A DNA stretch of 64,000 nucleotides from JAENVT01 sp963773085 (GTDB lineage: Bacteria > Actinomycetota > Acidimicrobiia > Acidimicrobiales > Ilumatobacteraceae), in assembly GCA_963773085.1 (NCBI GenBank), contig CAVYZS010000018.1, positions 682,001-746,000 on the forward strand. The letters are read 5' to 3'. The translations under genes were made by a program, and so were the position numbers. The notes beneath the pieces were generated by a model. The model was not told the origin of the DNA. It saw only the letters and a list, made by a program, of their open reading frames with translations, and did no database searches. Shown here piece after piece: positions 1-9,513 of the stretch (position 1 is its first letter; each line of letters begins with the position of its first letter).

Positions 1-147
1 CCCGCCGAGCACCCGGAACAGCGTGGTCTTGCCGGCGCCGTTTCGGCCGACGAGGCCGACCTTGTCGCGCGGCATCACGGTGAAGGAGGCGCCATCGATG
101 ATCTGGCGACCACCAACTTCCACCGAGAGCGACTGGACCTGCAACAT
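1..147 (-). CDS. ABC-F family ATP-binding protein, N-terminus only (partial)
   Basis: This is the first 49 codons of a gene that runs off the left edge. The translation starts MLQVQSLSVEV and reaches a Walker A motif, GRNGAGKTT, near residue 35. An ATPase domain beginning this close to the N-terminus, with 'IIDGASF' and 'MPRDKVGLVGRNGAGKTTL', is typical of duplicated soluble ABC-F ATPases that act on ribosomes. An ordinary importer ATPase cannot be excluded, because the second ATPase domain and the linker are outside the window. An in-frame ATG two codons upstream (at 153) is an alternative start. The gene diverges from the DUF2752 gene, with about 60 bases between them. Confidence 0.7.
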   Translation of the reverse strand, partial: MLQVQSLSVEVGGRQIIDGASFTVMPRDKVGLVGRNGAGKTTLFRVLGG

Positions 148-208
148 GGCCATCCATCGTGGCGGGGAAACCGCGACTCCGCAACGCCACGCGTCGTACC
201 ATGGCGTG

Positions 209-649
209 ATGGAACTCGGTGTACAGGCATCGCCGCTGAACGGTCTTGCCCGACGAGCGGCACCGATCGCGTGTGGTGGCGCCACCGCCCTCGCCGCGGC
301 ACTCCTGGCCACGCACGACCCAGGTGCAGGCCAGTCCGTGTTTCCGCGTTGCGCATTCCACCAGGTCACCGGGATGTGGTGTCCCGGCTGCGGCCTCACC
401 CGCGGCCTCTACCAGCTGATGCACGGTCACATCGGCGCAGCGCTCAGCTACAACGTCTTCACTCCCGTTGCGGTGGTCGTGGTCCTCGTGGCGTGGCTGG
501 GTTGGCTGCGGTTCTCGTGGGGCGCACCACCGATCCGGATCCCCCAGCGCACCGGACGGTGGTTAGCGGTGATGGCGCCCGCGCTGATCCTGGTCTACGG
601 GGTATTGCGCAACCTCCCGATCGCTCCCTTGCGAGGGCTCACGCCCTAG
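209..649 (+). CDS. DUF2752 family small membrane protein
   Basis: This 146-residue protein has the DUF2752 hallmark. A cysteine in a 'FPRCAFHQVTG' context is followed by CPGCGLTRG at residues 58-66 and then a hydrophobic segment after 'LSYNVFTP'. Three hydrophobic stretches (about 19-34, 84-101 and 118-132) suggest an integral membrane protein. The function of the family is unknown; the paired cysteines could bind metal or form a disulfide. The ATG at 209 was chosen because upstream codons in the same frame overlap the divergent ABC gene; a GTG directly before it is also possible. The gene ends convergently against the SGNH hydrolase. Confidence 0.8.
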   Translation: MELGVQASPLNGLARRAAPIACGGATALAAALLATHDPGAGQSVFPRCAFHQVTGMWCPGCGLTRGLYQLMHGHIGAALSYNVFTPVAVVVVLVAWLGWLRFSWGAPPIRIPQRTGRWLAVMAPALILVYGVLRNLPIAPLRGLTP

Positions 650-651
650 CC

Positions 652-1735
652 CTAGGGGACGGGTGGTGCAACCGTGATCGGCGGCAGGGTCGTCGGCGGC
701 GGTGTCGTCGGCGGGTGTCGGCGGCGGTGTCGGCGGCGGTGTCGTCGGCGGCGGCGTCGTCGGCGTTCGCTCGCGGGTGACCGGTGGAGGTTGGGTCGGT
801 GGGGTGGTCACTGTGGTCGGTGTGAGCGAGGGCGTGACGGCCGGCTTGGTCGTTCCGGTGCCGCCGCCGACCGTGGTCGCCGTGGGCGACCCGACGGTGC
901 TGGTCGGTGCACCGACCTTCTTCGGCGACGGTGTGTCACTGCCGTTGACGCTCAAACCCGAGTCGTTGCTGAACTTGGTGCGGAGGCAGTCCCCTGGTTG
1001 CGCCGGAGCATCGCCGAGCACGGAGGCGACCGTCGAAGCGAGCGTTGCCCGTCCCTCGTTGGTGAGGTGGTGGCCGTCGCCACGAAGGATTGTCCCCGCG
1101 TCGGCGGCAGCGATGGCACCCCAGTCCAGCAGGCGCACGTTGGGGAACTCCGCGCCGACCAGGGTGATGGCGTCGTTCACCTGCCGACGATTCTCCTCGA
1201 ACTCGGTCACCGTCAACAGCACCACCGGGCTCGGAGACAATCGCTGCACGATCTTCTCCAACTGCTTGCGGTACGACTCCTGATCGCCGAGGTAGTTGGT
1301 GCCGAGGAACACGTAGGCGGCATCCCATTTCGCCGACAGACGGCTGTCGAGAACCTGGTTGCCGAAATCGACGAACCGGCTCGGCTCGGCATCGACCTCG
1401 ACCTGCCATCCGAGCGGAACGAGGGTCTGACACAGCTCGCCGCCGTAACGCTGGGCCGCTGAAGCGGTGATCGAGTCGCCGATCATCAACAGTCTGTTGC
1501 CGGTGACCAGCGAGCCGATCGTTGGCGCCGGTTGGGTCGTGCTCGTTGCTTCGGCCAAGGCAGGAGCAGCAATCGAATCGCTGGTGATGACCCCTGCGTC
1601 TGGGTTGCTACCAGGCAGAATGCCAACACCCTCGATCGTCGGATCGCGAGAATCGTCAGGGCCAGACGCCGCCGCGGAGCAAGCGACCAGGAGCGCGCAG
1701 ATCACAGTCAGGGTGATCTCGCGCCGCACTCTCAT
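652..1735 (-). CDS. Secreted SGNH/GDSL-type hydrolase with Pro/Thr-rich tail (frameshift in the tail)
   Basis: The protein has an N-terminal signal with a lipobox-like LLVACS (Cys19), a linker and then an SGNH hydrolase domain. The nucleophile block is IGDSIT (Ser88), GTN is near 145-147 and the C-terminal DGHHLT supplies the Asp220/His223 pair. It is probably a cell-surface esterase or O-acyl hydrolase. A Pro/Thr tail follows. As written, the frame leaves the PPPT pattern near 713 and would run to 563, antisense to DUF2752. Removing one C there continues the P/T pattern and ends at a TAG at 654-652, just past the DUF2752 stop, so that end is given. The GGAGGG lies almost on the ATG; the GTG two codons later (1729) has better spacing. 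Confidence 0.75.
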
Positions 1736-1836
1736 CCCTCCATTGGAGTCAGCCGCGCCGGATTGCGCAAGTCGCGTCGGCCAACACACACCGACCCGAA
1801 CGCCGTCTGTCAGCTAATTCACCGGGACGAAACAGC

Positions 1837-2229
1837 TCAGCCACGCGCCCGTAACTCATCGCGGATCTCGGTCAGGAGCTCGACCTCGCTGGGACTTGCG
1901 GGCTCGGCGGCAGCGGGCTGTCGCATCTTGTTGTAGGCCTTCACGATCACGAACAGCACCAGGCCGACGAGGATCAGTTCGACGATCTGGGTCAGCACGA
2001 CGCCGAACGAGATCGTCGATTCATTGGCCGTGCCCTTGCGCACCGTGAAGGTCAAGACGTTGTCGAGATTCGGCTGACCGAGGATGGCACCGATCAGCGG
2101 ATTGACGACACCAGCCATGAATGCATCGATGACCTGCTTGATCGCCAGACCCAGGATGACGGCAACGGCCAACTCGACCATGTTTCCGGTGGCAATGAAC
2201 TCCTTGAACTCCTTCAGGAAGTTCTTCAT
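1837..2229 (-). CDS. mscL: Large-conductance mechanosensitive channel MscL
   Basis: This 130-residue protein starts MKNFLKEFKEFIATGN, as MscL proteins do. TM1 follows (VELAVAVILGLAIKQVIDAF, with the conserved small-residue packing face), then a periplasmic loop, TM2 (about residues 78-98) and a charged C-terminal helix. MscL is a homopentameric inner-membrane pore that releases solutes on hypo-osmotic shock. A purine-rich GAAGGGGAA precedes the ATG. The gene lies in the same orientation as the SGNH hydrolase, with about 100 bases between them, and is divergent from the flavoprotein gene. Length and topology are normal for the family. Confidence 0.95.
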   Translation of the reverse strand: MKNFLKEFKEFIATGNMVELAVAVILGLAIKQVIDAFMAGVVNPLIGAILGQPNLDNVLTFTVRKGTANESTISFGVVLTQIVELILVGLVLFVIVKAYNKMRQPAAAEPASPSEVELLTEIRDELRARG

Positions 2230-2328
2230 CGATGTTCCCCTTCTCGCGTGGACATGTTCCCGCTGGCGCAATTGAAGCAGGTCGATGGCCCTGACCCGGC
2301 ACGCCTGTCCAGGCGGTACCCTGCCGCG

Positions 2329-3736
2329 ATGTCGTCTCGCTACGACCTCGTGATCGTGGGCATGGGTTCCGCCGGTCTCACTGCCGCCGAGTTCGCGGCC
2401 TCACTCGATCTCAAGGTCGCAATCGTCGAACGCGACCGCGTCGGAGGTGATTGTCTGTGGACCGGATGTGTGCCGTCGAAGGCATTGCTGGCATCTGCAA
2501 AGGTTGCGCACACGATCCGCCGCGCCGATCGATACGGAATCGCAGCGTCACCACCGATCATCGATCTTCCGACCGTGTGGAGACGGCTTCGCGCCGTACG
2601 GGCGGAGATCGCCGCGACGGACGACAACCCTCAGCGCTATCGCGACATCGGCGTCGACGTCATACTCGGGCAAGCGACGATCTCCGGGCCCAACGAAGTC
2701 ACCGTCGACGGAGAGCGCACCCTCGACACACGGTTCATTCTGGTCTGCTCCGGCAGCCGCCCGATCGTGCCGGCCATCCCTGGACTCGCCGACGCCGGCT
2801 ACCTCACCAGTGAGAGCCTTTTCCGAACTGACCGACCCACCCACCTCGGTGGTAATCATCGGCGGCGGACCGATCGGCGTCGAGATCGGCCAGGCTTTCA
2901 CCCGGCTCGGCATCGAGACCACGGTCATGCAACGAGACACCTCGATCTTGCCGCGCGACGAACCACGACTTGCCGAGATGCTGCTCGCCGGGCTGCGCAG
3001 CGAGGGTCTCGTGGTGCACGTCGCCGCGACGGTGACCTCAGTGACAGTTGCCGGCAGCCGCAAGATCGTCTCAGCGGTCGTCGACGGCCGCTCGATCGAC
3101 CTCGCGGTCGACGACATCCTGGTCGCCGTCGGCCGCAGACCCAACATCGAGGGTCTCGAGCTGGAGACCGTCGGAATCGAACCGGCGGCGGATTCCATTC
3201 CGGTCGACGGACGTGGTCGAACCACCGTCAAGTCGATCTACGCCGTCGGCGACGTGGCTGGTCGCTATCTGTTCACCCACTCAGCGGGTCATCAGAGCGT
3301 GCGCGCCGTGCGAGACATGTTCTTCCCTGGCAAGGGCAACGTCGACGACTTCGTTCCCTGGTGCACCTTCACCGAGCCGGAGTTGGCCCACGCTGGTTTG
3401 ACGATCGCCGAGGCAGAAACCCAGTTCGGTGACGACACCGAGGTCTGGCAGATCGGACTCGACCACAACGACCGCGCCCGTGCCGATGGTGCGACTTCGG
3501 GCGCCATCATCGTGATCACCGCGAAGGGAAGAATCGTCGGCGCCCACATCCTTGCCTCATGTGCCGGGGAGCTGATCCACGAACTGGCGCTGGCGATCCG
3601 CAAGGAGATGAAGCTCGACGAAGTCGCCCAACTCGTGCACATCTACCCGACGCTGGCAACCAGTGTCGGTCAGCTCGCCGCCGAGTCCGCCTTCGAACGC
3701 GCCCACCGCCTGCGCTGGCTGGTCAAGCGACGCTAA
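2329..3736 (+). pseudogene. FAD-dependent pyridine nucleotide-disulfide oxidoreductase (single-base frameshift)
   Basis: Read with one correction this is a complete class I flavoprotein disulfide reductase of about 468 residues. It has the FAD site GMGSAG (11-16), redox cysteines in DCLWTGCVPSK (Cys42/Cys47), an NAD(P) site GGGPIGVEIG, a second FAD motif YAVGD and a dimerisation domain with HIYPTLATSVGQLA. The HIYPT form, rather than HAHPT-E, is closer to mercuric-reductase-like or mycothione-reductase-like members than to E3 lipoamide dehydrogenase, so the substrate is uncertain. The frame breaks at about 2823, where TTTTCCGAACTG should read TTTTCGAACTG. This is one extra C, from a sequencing error or a true lesion. 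The stop overlaps the convergent peptidase stop. Confidence 0.8.
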
Positions 3737-4449
3737 GCATCGGCCGCGCTCGGCGCGAGGGCGGCCAGGTCGCACGCATCGGGATCGGCGAGCTCTGCGG
3801 CCGTGACTTCGTCGACAGGTGACAACTGTTCCCCGGCACGCCACGCGTCGAGGTAAACCCAGGGCCAGATCTCGCCGCGACGCACCTCCCATTCCGTGCC
3901 CTCGCAGGGCCAGGAGATGCCGAAATGTGTGTGACACACCGACTTCCGGGCATTCCCCGTCCTACCCATGATGCCGAGCGGATCGCCCGCATCGACGACA
4001 TCACCGGGCTGCACATCGACCACATCGAGATGGGCGAAGTAGTAGCGCACGCCATCATCGCCGACCAACGACACGTACTTCCCCCCACGTGTCGCCGGGT
4101 CGTTGATCTTCGGGACCCACGGATCGAAGGTGCGCGTCTGCTGGATCGTTCCTCCGATCGGCGCAACGACACCGGCCCCACAACCGGTCACATCGGTTGC
4201 CGGGTAATCGTGATGGCGATGTCCGTAGCTGACCTTCTTGCCCGTGAACGGAAAGACGTAGAGCAGCGGTCGAGGAGCCGTCGTACTCGTCGACGTTGTT
4301 GCTGAGGGCACGGTCGTCGAGGACGGCACGACGGATGTCGAGGTCACCGCGGTGGTCGGTGCAGGCGCCGTCGAGTCCGTCGCCGTGGCACCTGCCGAAC
4401 AACCGGCGGTCACCGCGCACACGACGATCGCGTTCCACCGGAAGGACAT
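3733..4449 (-). CDS. M23 (LytM-type) metallopeptidase lipoprotein
   Basis: This 238-residue predicted lipoprotein has a signal peptide ending VTAGC (Cys17). A 40-residue Ser/Thr/Pro linker is followed by a LytM domain. The zinc-site motifs are HHDYPATD (from His79), FAHLD (His140) and HTHFG (His173/His175); this HHDYPATD variant is common in actinobacterial M23 proteins. These enzymes, or their catalytically weak relatives, cut or regulate cutting of peptidoglycan peptides in the envelope. The ATG at 4449 was chosen because it directly precedes the signal peptide. The gene is divergent from the next lipoprotein gene, and a 40-base gap holds both promoters. Confidence 0.85.
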   Translation of the reverse strand: MSFRWNAIVVCAVTAGCSAGATATDSTAPAPTTAVTSTSVVPSSTTVPSATTSTSTTAPRPLLYVFPFTGKKVSYGHRHHDYPATDVTGCGAGVVAPIGGTIQQTRTFDPWVPKINDPATRGGKYVSLVGDDGVRYYFAHLDVVDVQPGDVVDAGDPLGIMGRTGNARKSVCHTHFGISWPCEGTEWEVRRGEIWPWVYLDAWRAGEQLSPVDEVTAAELADPDACDLAALAPSAADA

Positions 4450-4489
4450 TGCTCCCCAGCCTGCCACGAGAGATCTACCGTTGGGAATC

Positions 4490-5665
4490 ATGAGGCACCT
4501 TGCACGCGTCGCGATCGGCATTTCGATGCTGGCTGGCGGGTGCAGTGTCAACGAGGGCACTACGGCCCCCCAGACCTTGCCTCCGCTCGGCACGCCCAGC
4601 GAAACGTTGCCGCCGCCGACTGTCACCACCGTCCCTGCGACCACGCTGCCGCCGATCGCCAGCACCGTCGTCCTGCCCGCCGGGGCATGTGTCTTCTCGG
4701 CCCCGACCCCCCAATCCGAGGTGACGTTCGAGGTTGGCACTCGCCTCTACAGCGTCAGCCCGGCGAGCGGCGTCACGACGTGCTTGAGCGAACTGACGCT
4801 CGACAACGTCGGTCCGCTGCGATGGTCGCCGGTTGGCGACCGAGTGTTGCTGAACTCGGCGACGGTGTTCGACGGCACGCAAGCCCTGCCCACCGGATAC
4901 TTCTCGACCAACACCCGGGTCTCGTGGTCCTATCCGACGGGCAAAGCGCTGATCGCACCGGCGGTTGCCGACAACCACCTCCTGTGGCGTACCACGGGCC
5001 AGCCGGATACGCGCCTCGACATCAGCTTTCTGGAGCGGACCGACGTCGCCGCCTATCATCCCGCCGGCAAGAACATCTTCGCCGCCGGCCAAGCCGCTGA
5101 CGGCACGTCGGGGCTGTTCGTCGCCAGCAATCGCGGCGACAACCCGCGTTTGATCGCCCAACTCGACACACCCGCCACGCGAATCACCGAGATCGGGCCC
5201 GATCCGTCGGGCTCACGGGTGTATTTCTTGCATGATCACCACAACGGAACGTTTCACGTGCACGCCCTTGACCTGCCTGCGCTGACGCTCGCCGATGTGA
5301 TCGAAGCCCCCTCGCCGATCGCCAGACTCACCGTCGGCACCACTGCTGCCGCCGCAATCGCCTGGCGCGTGGGTGACTGCGGTGGCCTCACCCGCACGCA
5401 GATCTTCAATGCCGGCGTGGTGGTCGATCAGCCGGCCGCGTTTGCTGCACTGTCGACGGAGCCGATCGGCTGGCTCGACGCCCAGCAGGTCGTGCTGTCG
5501 GTGCGAGCCACCGGTTGCAGCGGGCCGGCCGATCTGTGGATCTGGAATATCGCCACCTCGGCGGCGACCCCATTGGTGACCGGTGTCGACGCCGCGGCAG
5601 TCCGGTCGGTTCTGGCGACATTCGGCGAGTTGCCCGGCGACATCAACAGCGCCGCCCCTGGTTGA
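4490..5665 (+). CDS. Beta-propeller-like lipoprotein of unknown function
   Basis: This 391-residue protein begins with a short lipoprotein signal (MLAGGC, Cys18) and a Pro/Thr linker (20-60). The rest is made of repeated segments such as GPLRWSPVGDRVLL and ITEIGPDPSGSRVYFL, which recall TolB/WD40-type propeller blades, although no catalytic motif is visible. Its placement back to back with the LytM lipoprotein gene suggests a shared envelope role. The start ATG at 4490 is the only one that places the hydrophobic signal at the N-terminus. The stop is six bases from the convergent MFS gene. Confidence 0.6.
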   Translation: MRHLARVAIGISMLAGGCSVNEGTTAPQTLPPLGTPSETLPPPTVTTVPATTLPPIASTVVLPAGACVFSAPTPQSEVTFEVGTRLYSVSPASGVTTCLSELTLDNVGPLRWSPVGDRVLLNSATVFDGTQALPTGYFSTNTRVSWSYPTGKALIAPAVADNHLLWRTTGQPDTRLDISFLERTDVAAYHPAGKNIFAAGQAADGTSGLFVASNRGDNPRLIAQLDTPATRITEIGPDPSGSRVYFLHDHHNGTFHVHALDLPALTLADVIEAPSPIARLTVGTTAAAAIAWRVGDCGGLTRTQIFNAGVVVDQPAAFAALSTEPIGWLDAQQVVLSVRATGCSGPADLWIWNIATSAATPLVTGVDAAAVRSVLATFGELPGDINSAAPG

Positions 5666-5671
5666 TGACGC

Positions 5672-6955
5672 TCAACGTGGCTCGGTCGAGTCACTTTCCG
5701 CGATCTCGAGATCTTCGAAGCGATCGATCGATCGCAGCGACGGGAAGGCAACCGACCAGATGCCGACCACCGCCAACGTGCCCACCCCACCGACGACGAT
5801 GGTGGCCGACGCGCCTATGGCCTGGGCGACCATGCCGCTCTCGAACGCCCCGAGCTCGTTCGACGCGCCGATGAACACCGACTCCACTGCCAGCACCCTG
5901 CCGCGCTTCTCGTCGGGCGTCACCAGCGGTACAAGTGAGCCGCGGATGAACACGCTGACCATGTCGGCGGCAGACAGCACGACCAGAGCCAAGAACGCCA
6001 CGATGTAGACGTGGGTGATCCCGAGAACCACGGTGCCGACTCCGAACACTCCGACGGCCAGCAGCAATGTCCTGCCGACGTGTCTCCTCACCGGCCGGGC
6101 GGCCAGCACCAAGGCCATGGCCGCAGCGCCGAAGCCCGGAGCGGCTCGTAACCATCCGTAGGCGACATCACCGACACCCAGACGGTCCTTGGCGATCACC
6201 GGGATCAGCGCCACAGCCCCACCGAACAGCACCGCGAACAGGTCGAGCGCGATTGCGGCCAGCAGGATGGGCGTGCGGCGGATGAAGACCAGGCCCTCGA
6301 CCGCGCTGCGCAGAGTCGGTCGGTTGTCGGGGTCGGGCGGCGGCGGTTCGCGCACAAATGTCTGCATCGACAGCACCAGCCAGCTTCCGAAGATCAGAAG
6401 GGTCGAGCCGAGGTAGGCGACCCACGGATCGATCGCATACAGGAACCCCCCGATGGCCGGACCGAATATCATCGCCCCGGTCCACGTCGCTGCGTAGAGC
6501 GCGATCACCTTGGGTAGTGCCCCGTCGGGCGCGACCATCGGTGGCATCGCACGCATCGCCGGAGCCTGAAACGCACGGGCGATCCCGAACGAGAAGGCGA
6601 TGCCGAACAGCGGAGTCACCGACGTCGGATCGGTGAGGGCATACACCATCAGTGCCGCGCACGTGACCACCTCGGCACCGACCGTGACCAATGCGACCGC
6701 CTTGCGATTGAAATGGTCGGCGACCGAACCGGTGACCAGCACCAGTAAGGCGATCGGAATGAACTCGGCGAGCCCGATCCACCCGATATCCGACGTGCGT
6801 CCGGTGATGTCGTAGGCCTGCTTCAACAGAGCCGTGGCCTGCAGCGCGATTCCGGTGTACAAAATGCCGTTGCTGATCAGCAGGCGCCGAACGGGGACGA
6901 ACCGCCACATTTCCCGAGTAGTGAGCGGCGAGGGAGTTGTTTCCGAGGTAGCCAC
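5672..6955 (-). CDS. MFS transporter, EntS/MFS_3-like
   Basis: This 427-residue integral membrane protein has about 12 hydrophobic helices. It carries the MFS loop signature VTGSVADHFNRKAVAL between TM2 and TM3, and 'SFGIARAFQAPAMRAMPPMV' near TM4, a pattern typical of the EntS-like group (enterochelin/macrolide-type exporters). The substrate is unknown. The start is a GTG at 6955; the next gene (amidase) diverges 40 bases away. Its C-terminus (SDSTEPR) abuts the convergent lipoprotein gene. Confidence 0.8.
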   Translation of the reverse strand: MATSETTPSPLTTREMWRFVPVRRLLISNGILYTGIALQATALLKQAYDITGRTSDIGWIGLAEFIPIALLVLVTGSVADHFNRKAVALVTVGAEVVTCAALMVYALTDPTSVTPLFGIAFSFGIARAFQAPAMRAMPPMVAPDGALPKVIALYAATWTGAMIFGPAIGGFLYAIDPWVAYLGSTLLIFGSWLVLSMQTFVREPPPPDPDNRPTLRSAVEGLVFIRRTPILLAAIALDLFAVLFGGAVALIPVIAKDRLGVGDVAYGWLRAAPGFGAAAMALVLAARPVRRHVGRTLLLAVGVFGVGTVVLGITHVYIVAFLALVVLSAADMVSVFIRGSLVPLVTPDEKRGRVLAVESVFIGASNELGAFESGMVAQAIGASATIVVGGVGTLAVVGIWSVAFPSLRSIDRFEDLEIAESDSTEPR

Positions 6956-6996
6956 GACGAGCGATCACCCTAATTGCACCTGCTACACAAGGCTCC

Positions 6997-8429
6997 ATGG
7001 GTTCACTCGCCGACGAAACCAGATGGATGGATGCCGTCGATCAGGCCGAATTGGTACGCCGCGGCGAGGTGTCCGCGGCTGAACTGACCGAAGCGGCTGT
7101 CGAGCGAATCGAATCGATCGACCCATCGCTCAACGCTGTGATCATTCGCTGGTTCGACGACGCGCGCAGGGCTGCAGCGCAATTGCCCGAGGGACCGTTC
7201 CACGGAGTGCCCTTCCTGCTGAAGGACCTCTGGGCGCACTTCGCCGGGCAGCCGCTCACCAACGGCTGCCGCGCCCTGAAGGAGTCCCTTCCGGCCTCGA
7301 CGGCCGATACGACACTGGTCTCACGCTTCCGTCAGGCCGGGTTGAACATCCTCGGTCGCACGAACAGCCCAGAGTTCGGCAGCCTGCCCACGACCGAACC
7401 GACGGCATGGGGTCCGACCCGCAATCCGTGGAACCTCGGTCATTCACCCGGCGGTTCCAGCGGTGGTTCAGCGGCTGCGGTGGCCGCCGGAATGGTGCCG
7501 TTCGCCCATGCCAGTGACGGCGGCGGTTCGATCCGTATTCCGGCTTCGTGCTGTGGACTGATCGGCCTGAAGCCGTCGCAGGGGCGGATCACTCTGGTCC
7601 GTTCCGGGACGAGAGCAACCTCGGAGTCGAACTGTGCGTCAGTCGCACGGTCCGCGACACCGCGGCGTTGCTCGACGCCGTCCACGGTCCCGGTGTCGGC
7701 GACACGGTGACGGCACCAGCGCCGGTGCGGCCGTACCTCGACGAGGTCGGGGCGGATCCCGGTCGACTCCGGATCGGCCTCCTCGATTCCCACCCGTTGG
7801 GTGGCGCGCTGCACGATGAGTGCCGGGATGCCGCTCGGGCGGCCGGGGCGCTTCTCGAATCCCTCGGTCACCACGTCGAGCACGGCTTTCCTGCCGCACT
7901 GGCCAACCGCGACTTCGGACGACGCTTCTCGGCGCTGTGGAGCACCAACATGGGTGTCGCCGTCCACCGGATCGAATCTCAGCTGGGGCGATCGCTCAGC
8001 GACGACGAAGTCGAGCCGGTCAACCGTGCCCAGATCGCCTTCGCTCGCGGGGTGAACGCCGTCGACTACGCCCTCGCACTCGCCGCGACCGTCGAGTTCC
8101 GTCGAGCCGTGCAGCAATGGTGGTCCGACGGGTGGGATCTGTTGCTCACGCCGACGCTCGCCGAACCCCCGGCACCACTCGGGACCTTCGCCAACAACCC
8201 GGCCGCACCCATGGCCCCGATGGCGAGGGCTGCCGGTTACGTGCCGTTCACTCCAGCGTTCAACTCCAGCGGGCAGCCGGCCATCAACCTCCCGTTGCAT
8301 TGGAGCAGTTCCGGCTTGCCGATCGGCGTGCAGTTGGTGGCCGGCTATGGCCGGGAAGACGTGTTGTTGAGGGTGGCGTCGCAGGTCGAGACCGCCCGGC
8401 CGTGGGCGCAGCTGCGTCCCCCGGGATGA
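6997..8429 (+). pseudogene. Amidase (amidase-signature family), single-base frameshift
   Basis: With one correction this encodes an amidase-signature hydrolase of about 477 residues. The Ser-cisSer-Lys triad is visible: Lys76 in LLKDLW, cis-Ser154 in GGSSGGS and nucleophile Ser178 in GGGSIRIP. The C-terminal half continues as GPFRDESNLGVELCVSRTV through GLPIGVQLVAGYGRED. The family hydrolyses carboxamides or acyl-glycine-type bonds. The frame is lost at about 7596, where ACTCTGGTCCG needs one more G to give L-G-P-F. The break falls in a G run, and everything on both sides is well conserved, so a sequencing deletion is as likely as real decay. The gene is divergent from the MFS gene. Confidence 0.8.
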
Positions 8430-8545
8430 CCTTCGGCTCTCGGAGGCTCTGTTCCGGTTGTATGACGATTTGTGCAGTTTGAAGACATCTTGGCCGAAGG
8501 GGAATCCAAATCGTCCGCTGCGACGTCTATATGAATGTGAACGCC

Positions 8546-8858
8546 ATGTACCGACAGAGCTCGACCTCCTCAGCAACCTCGCCAGCAGCCTGTCCTGCTC
8601 GCGCTCAGGGTCGGCGCCGCGGCCGCGATCGTTGCCGTGCTACTGGCCGGTCGCGTCCCGGAACCGGTGATCATCCTCGGTGTGACCGTTGTCGCCTCGT
8701 TGATCTCGTGGCATCGGACCCAGCAGATTCCGGCCCGCGTTCGCTCGCACCACCGCTTCACCGTTGTGTCACGATGCGGCGATGGGTTCGTCACGATCGA
8801 TCCTTCTGGTGCACGGCGCGTGGCACGGCGCGTGGTGTTGGGCAACCCTTCAAGCTGA
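8546..8858 (+). CDS. Possible small two-helix membrane protein (uncertain frame)
   Basis: The 350 bases between the amidase and the hydrolase contain a convincing hydrophobic stretch in one frame: LLALRVGAAAAIVAVLLAG, a short loop, then VIILGVTVVASLISW and a basic tail. The only ATG well placed for it (8546, MYRQS) is out of frame by one base. Removing one base after CAGAGC would give MYRQSRPPQQPRQQP followed by the two helices. It may be a real small membrane protein carrying another single-base error, or a chance frame. Nothing recognisable was seen in 8430-8545. Confidence 0.25.
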
Positions 8859-9513
8859 GCTCGATCGTCGCGGCGTCCCGTCGTACGCCATCGACTTGCC
8901 CGGCCACGGCGCTTCGAACTTGGAACCGTCCGACCTCTACGGCGACGCGGCTCACCTAGCCGTTGCGATCGAGCGGATCGCCGAGCGGGACGGCAACGAC
9001 ATCGTGCTGGTCGGCCATTCCTACGGAGGTGCCGTCATCGGCCAGGCAATGGCTGTGGCATCAACCGTCGCCCACCTCGTGTACCTCACTGCGTTCTGTC
9101 TCGACGAGGGTGAGGCTGTGCTCTCCAAGCTCCAGTCGCTGCCAACGGTGCACACCGAGCTCGGCAGCGGCGCGATGCAGAACCTCCCCGACGGAAGCGG
9201 GTCGACGATCATCGCCGAACGCGCGGCACGCGCCTTCTACGGCTGCTGCACTGCCGCCTCCGCCGCCGCCGCCGCGGCGCGGTTGTGCATGCAGCCCATG
9301 CCGACGTTCACCCAACCAGTCACGTCCACACCGTGGAAGACGATCCCCTCGACCTACGTACGCTGCCTGCGCGACGAGGCCATCCACATCAGCCATCAGG
9401 ACGTGATGGCCGTTCACTGCGGCGTGATCACAACGATCGACACCGACCACTCGCCGTTCCTCTCCGCCGTCGCCGAGACGGCCGACATCCTCGAGCCACT
9501 CGCTCGTGGGTGA
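8782..9513 (+). CDS. Alpha/beta hydrolase
   Basis: This 243-residue alpha/beta hydrolase-fold protein has an N-terminal oxyanion motif LLVHGAWHGAW, nucleophile elbow GHSYGG (Ser80) and a C-terminal DTDHSPF supplying the catalytic His. The HGAWHGAWCW start and overall length resemble the small esterase family that includes plant methyl-ketone/MeSA esterases and EstC-like enzymes. It is probably an ester or C-C bond hydrolase on a small substrate. A run of eight alanines/serines (SAAAAAA) lies in the cap region. The stop overlaps the next gene's GTG by eight bases, which suggests co-translation with the LLM oxidoreductase. Confidence 0.85.
   Translation: MGSSRSILLVHGAWHGAWCWATLQAELDRRGVPSYAIDLPGHGASNLEPSDLYGDAAHLAVAIERIAERDGNDIVLVGHSYGGAVIGQAMAVASTVAHLVYLTAFCLDEGEAVLSKLQSLPTVHTELGSGAMQNLPDGSGSTIIAERAARAFYGCCTAASAAAAAARLCMQPMPTFTQPVTSTPWKTIPSTYVRCLRDEAIHISHQDVMAVHCGVITTIDTDHSPFLSAVAETADILEPLARG

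Noticed and set aside
563..651. Read-through tail of the SGNH hydrolase across the DUF2752 gene
   Set aside because: The tail loses the Pro/Thr pattern and becomes low-complexity antisense. The frame with one base removed ends at 652 and keeps the pattern.
2815..2835. Programmed frameshifting in the flavoprotein
   Set aside because: There is no slippery heptamer with a downstream structure. A single extra base explains it, and the same holds for the other breaks.
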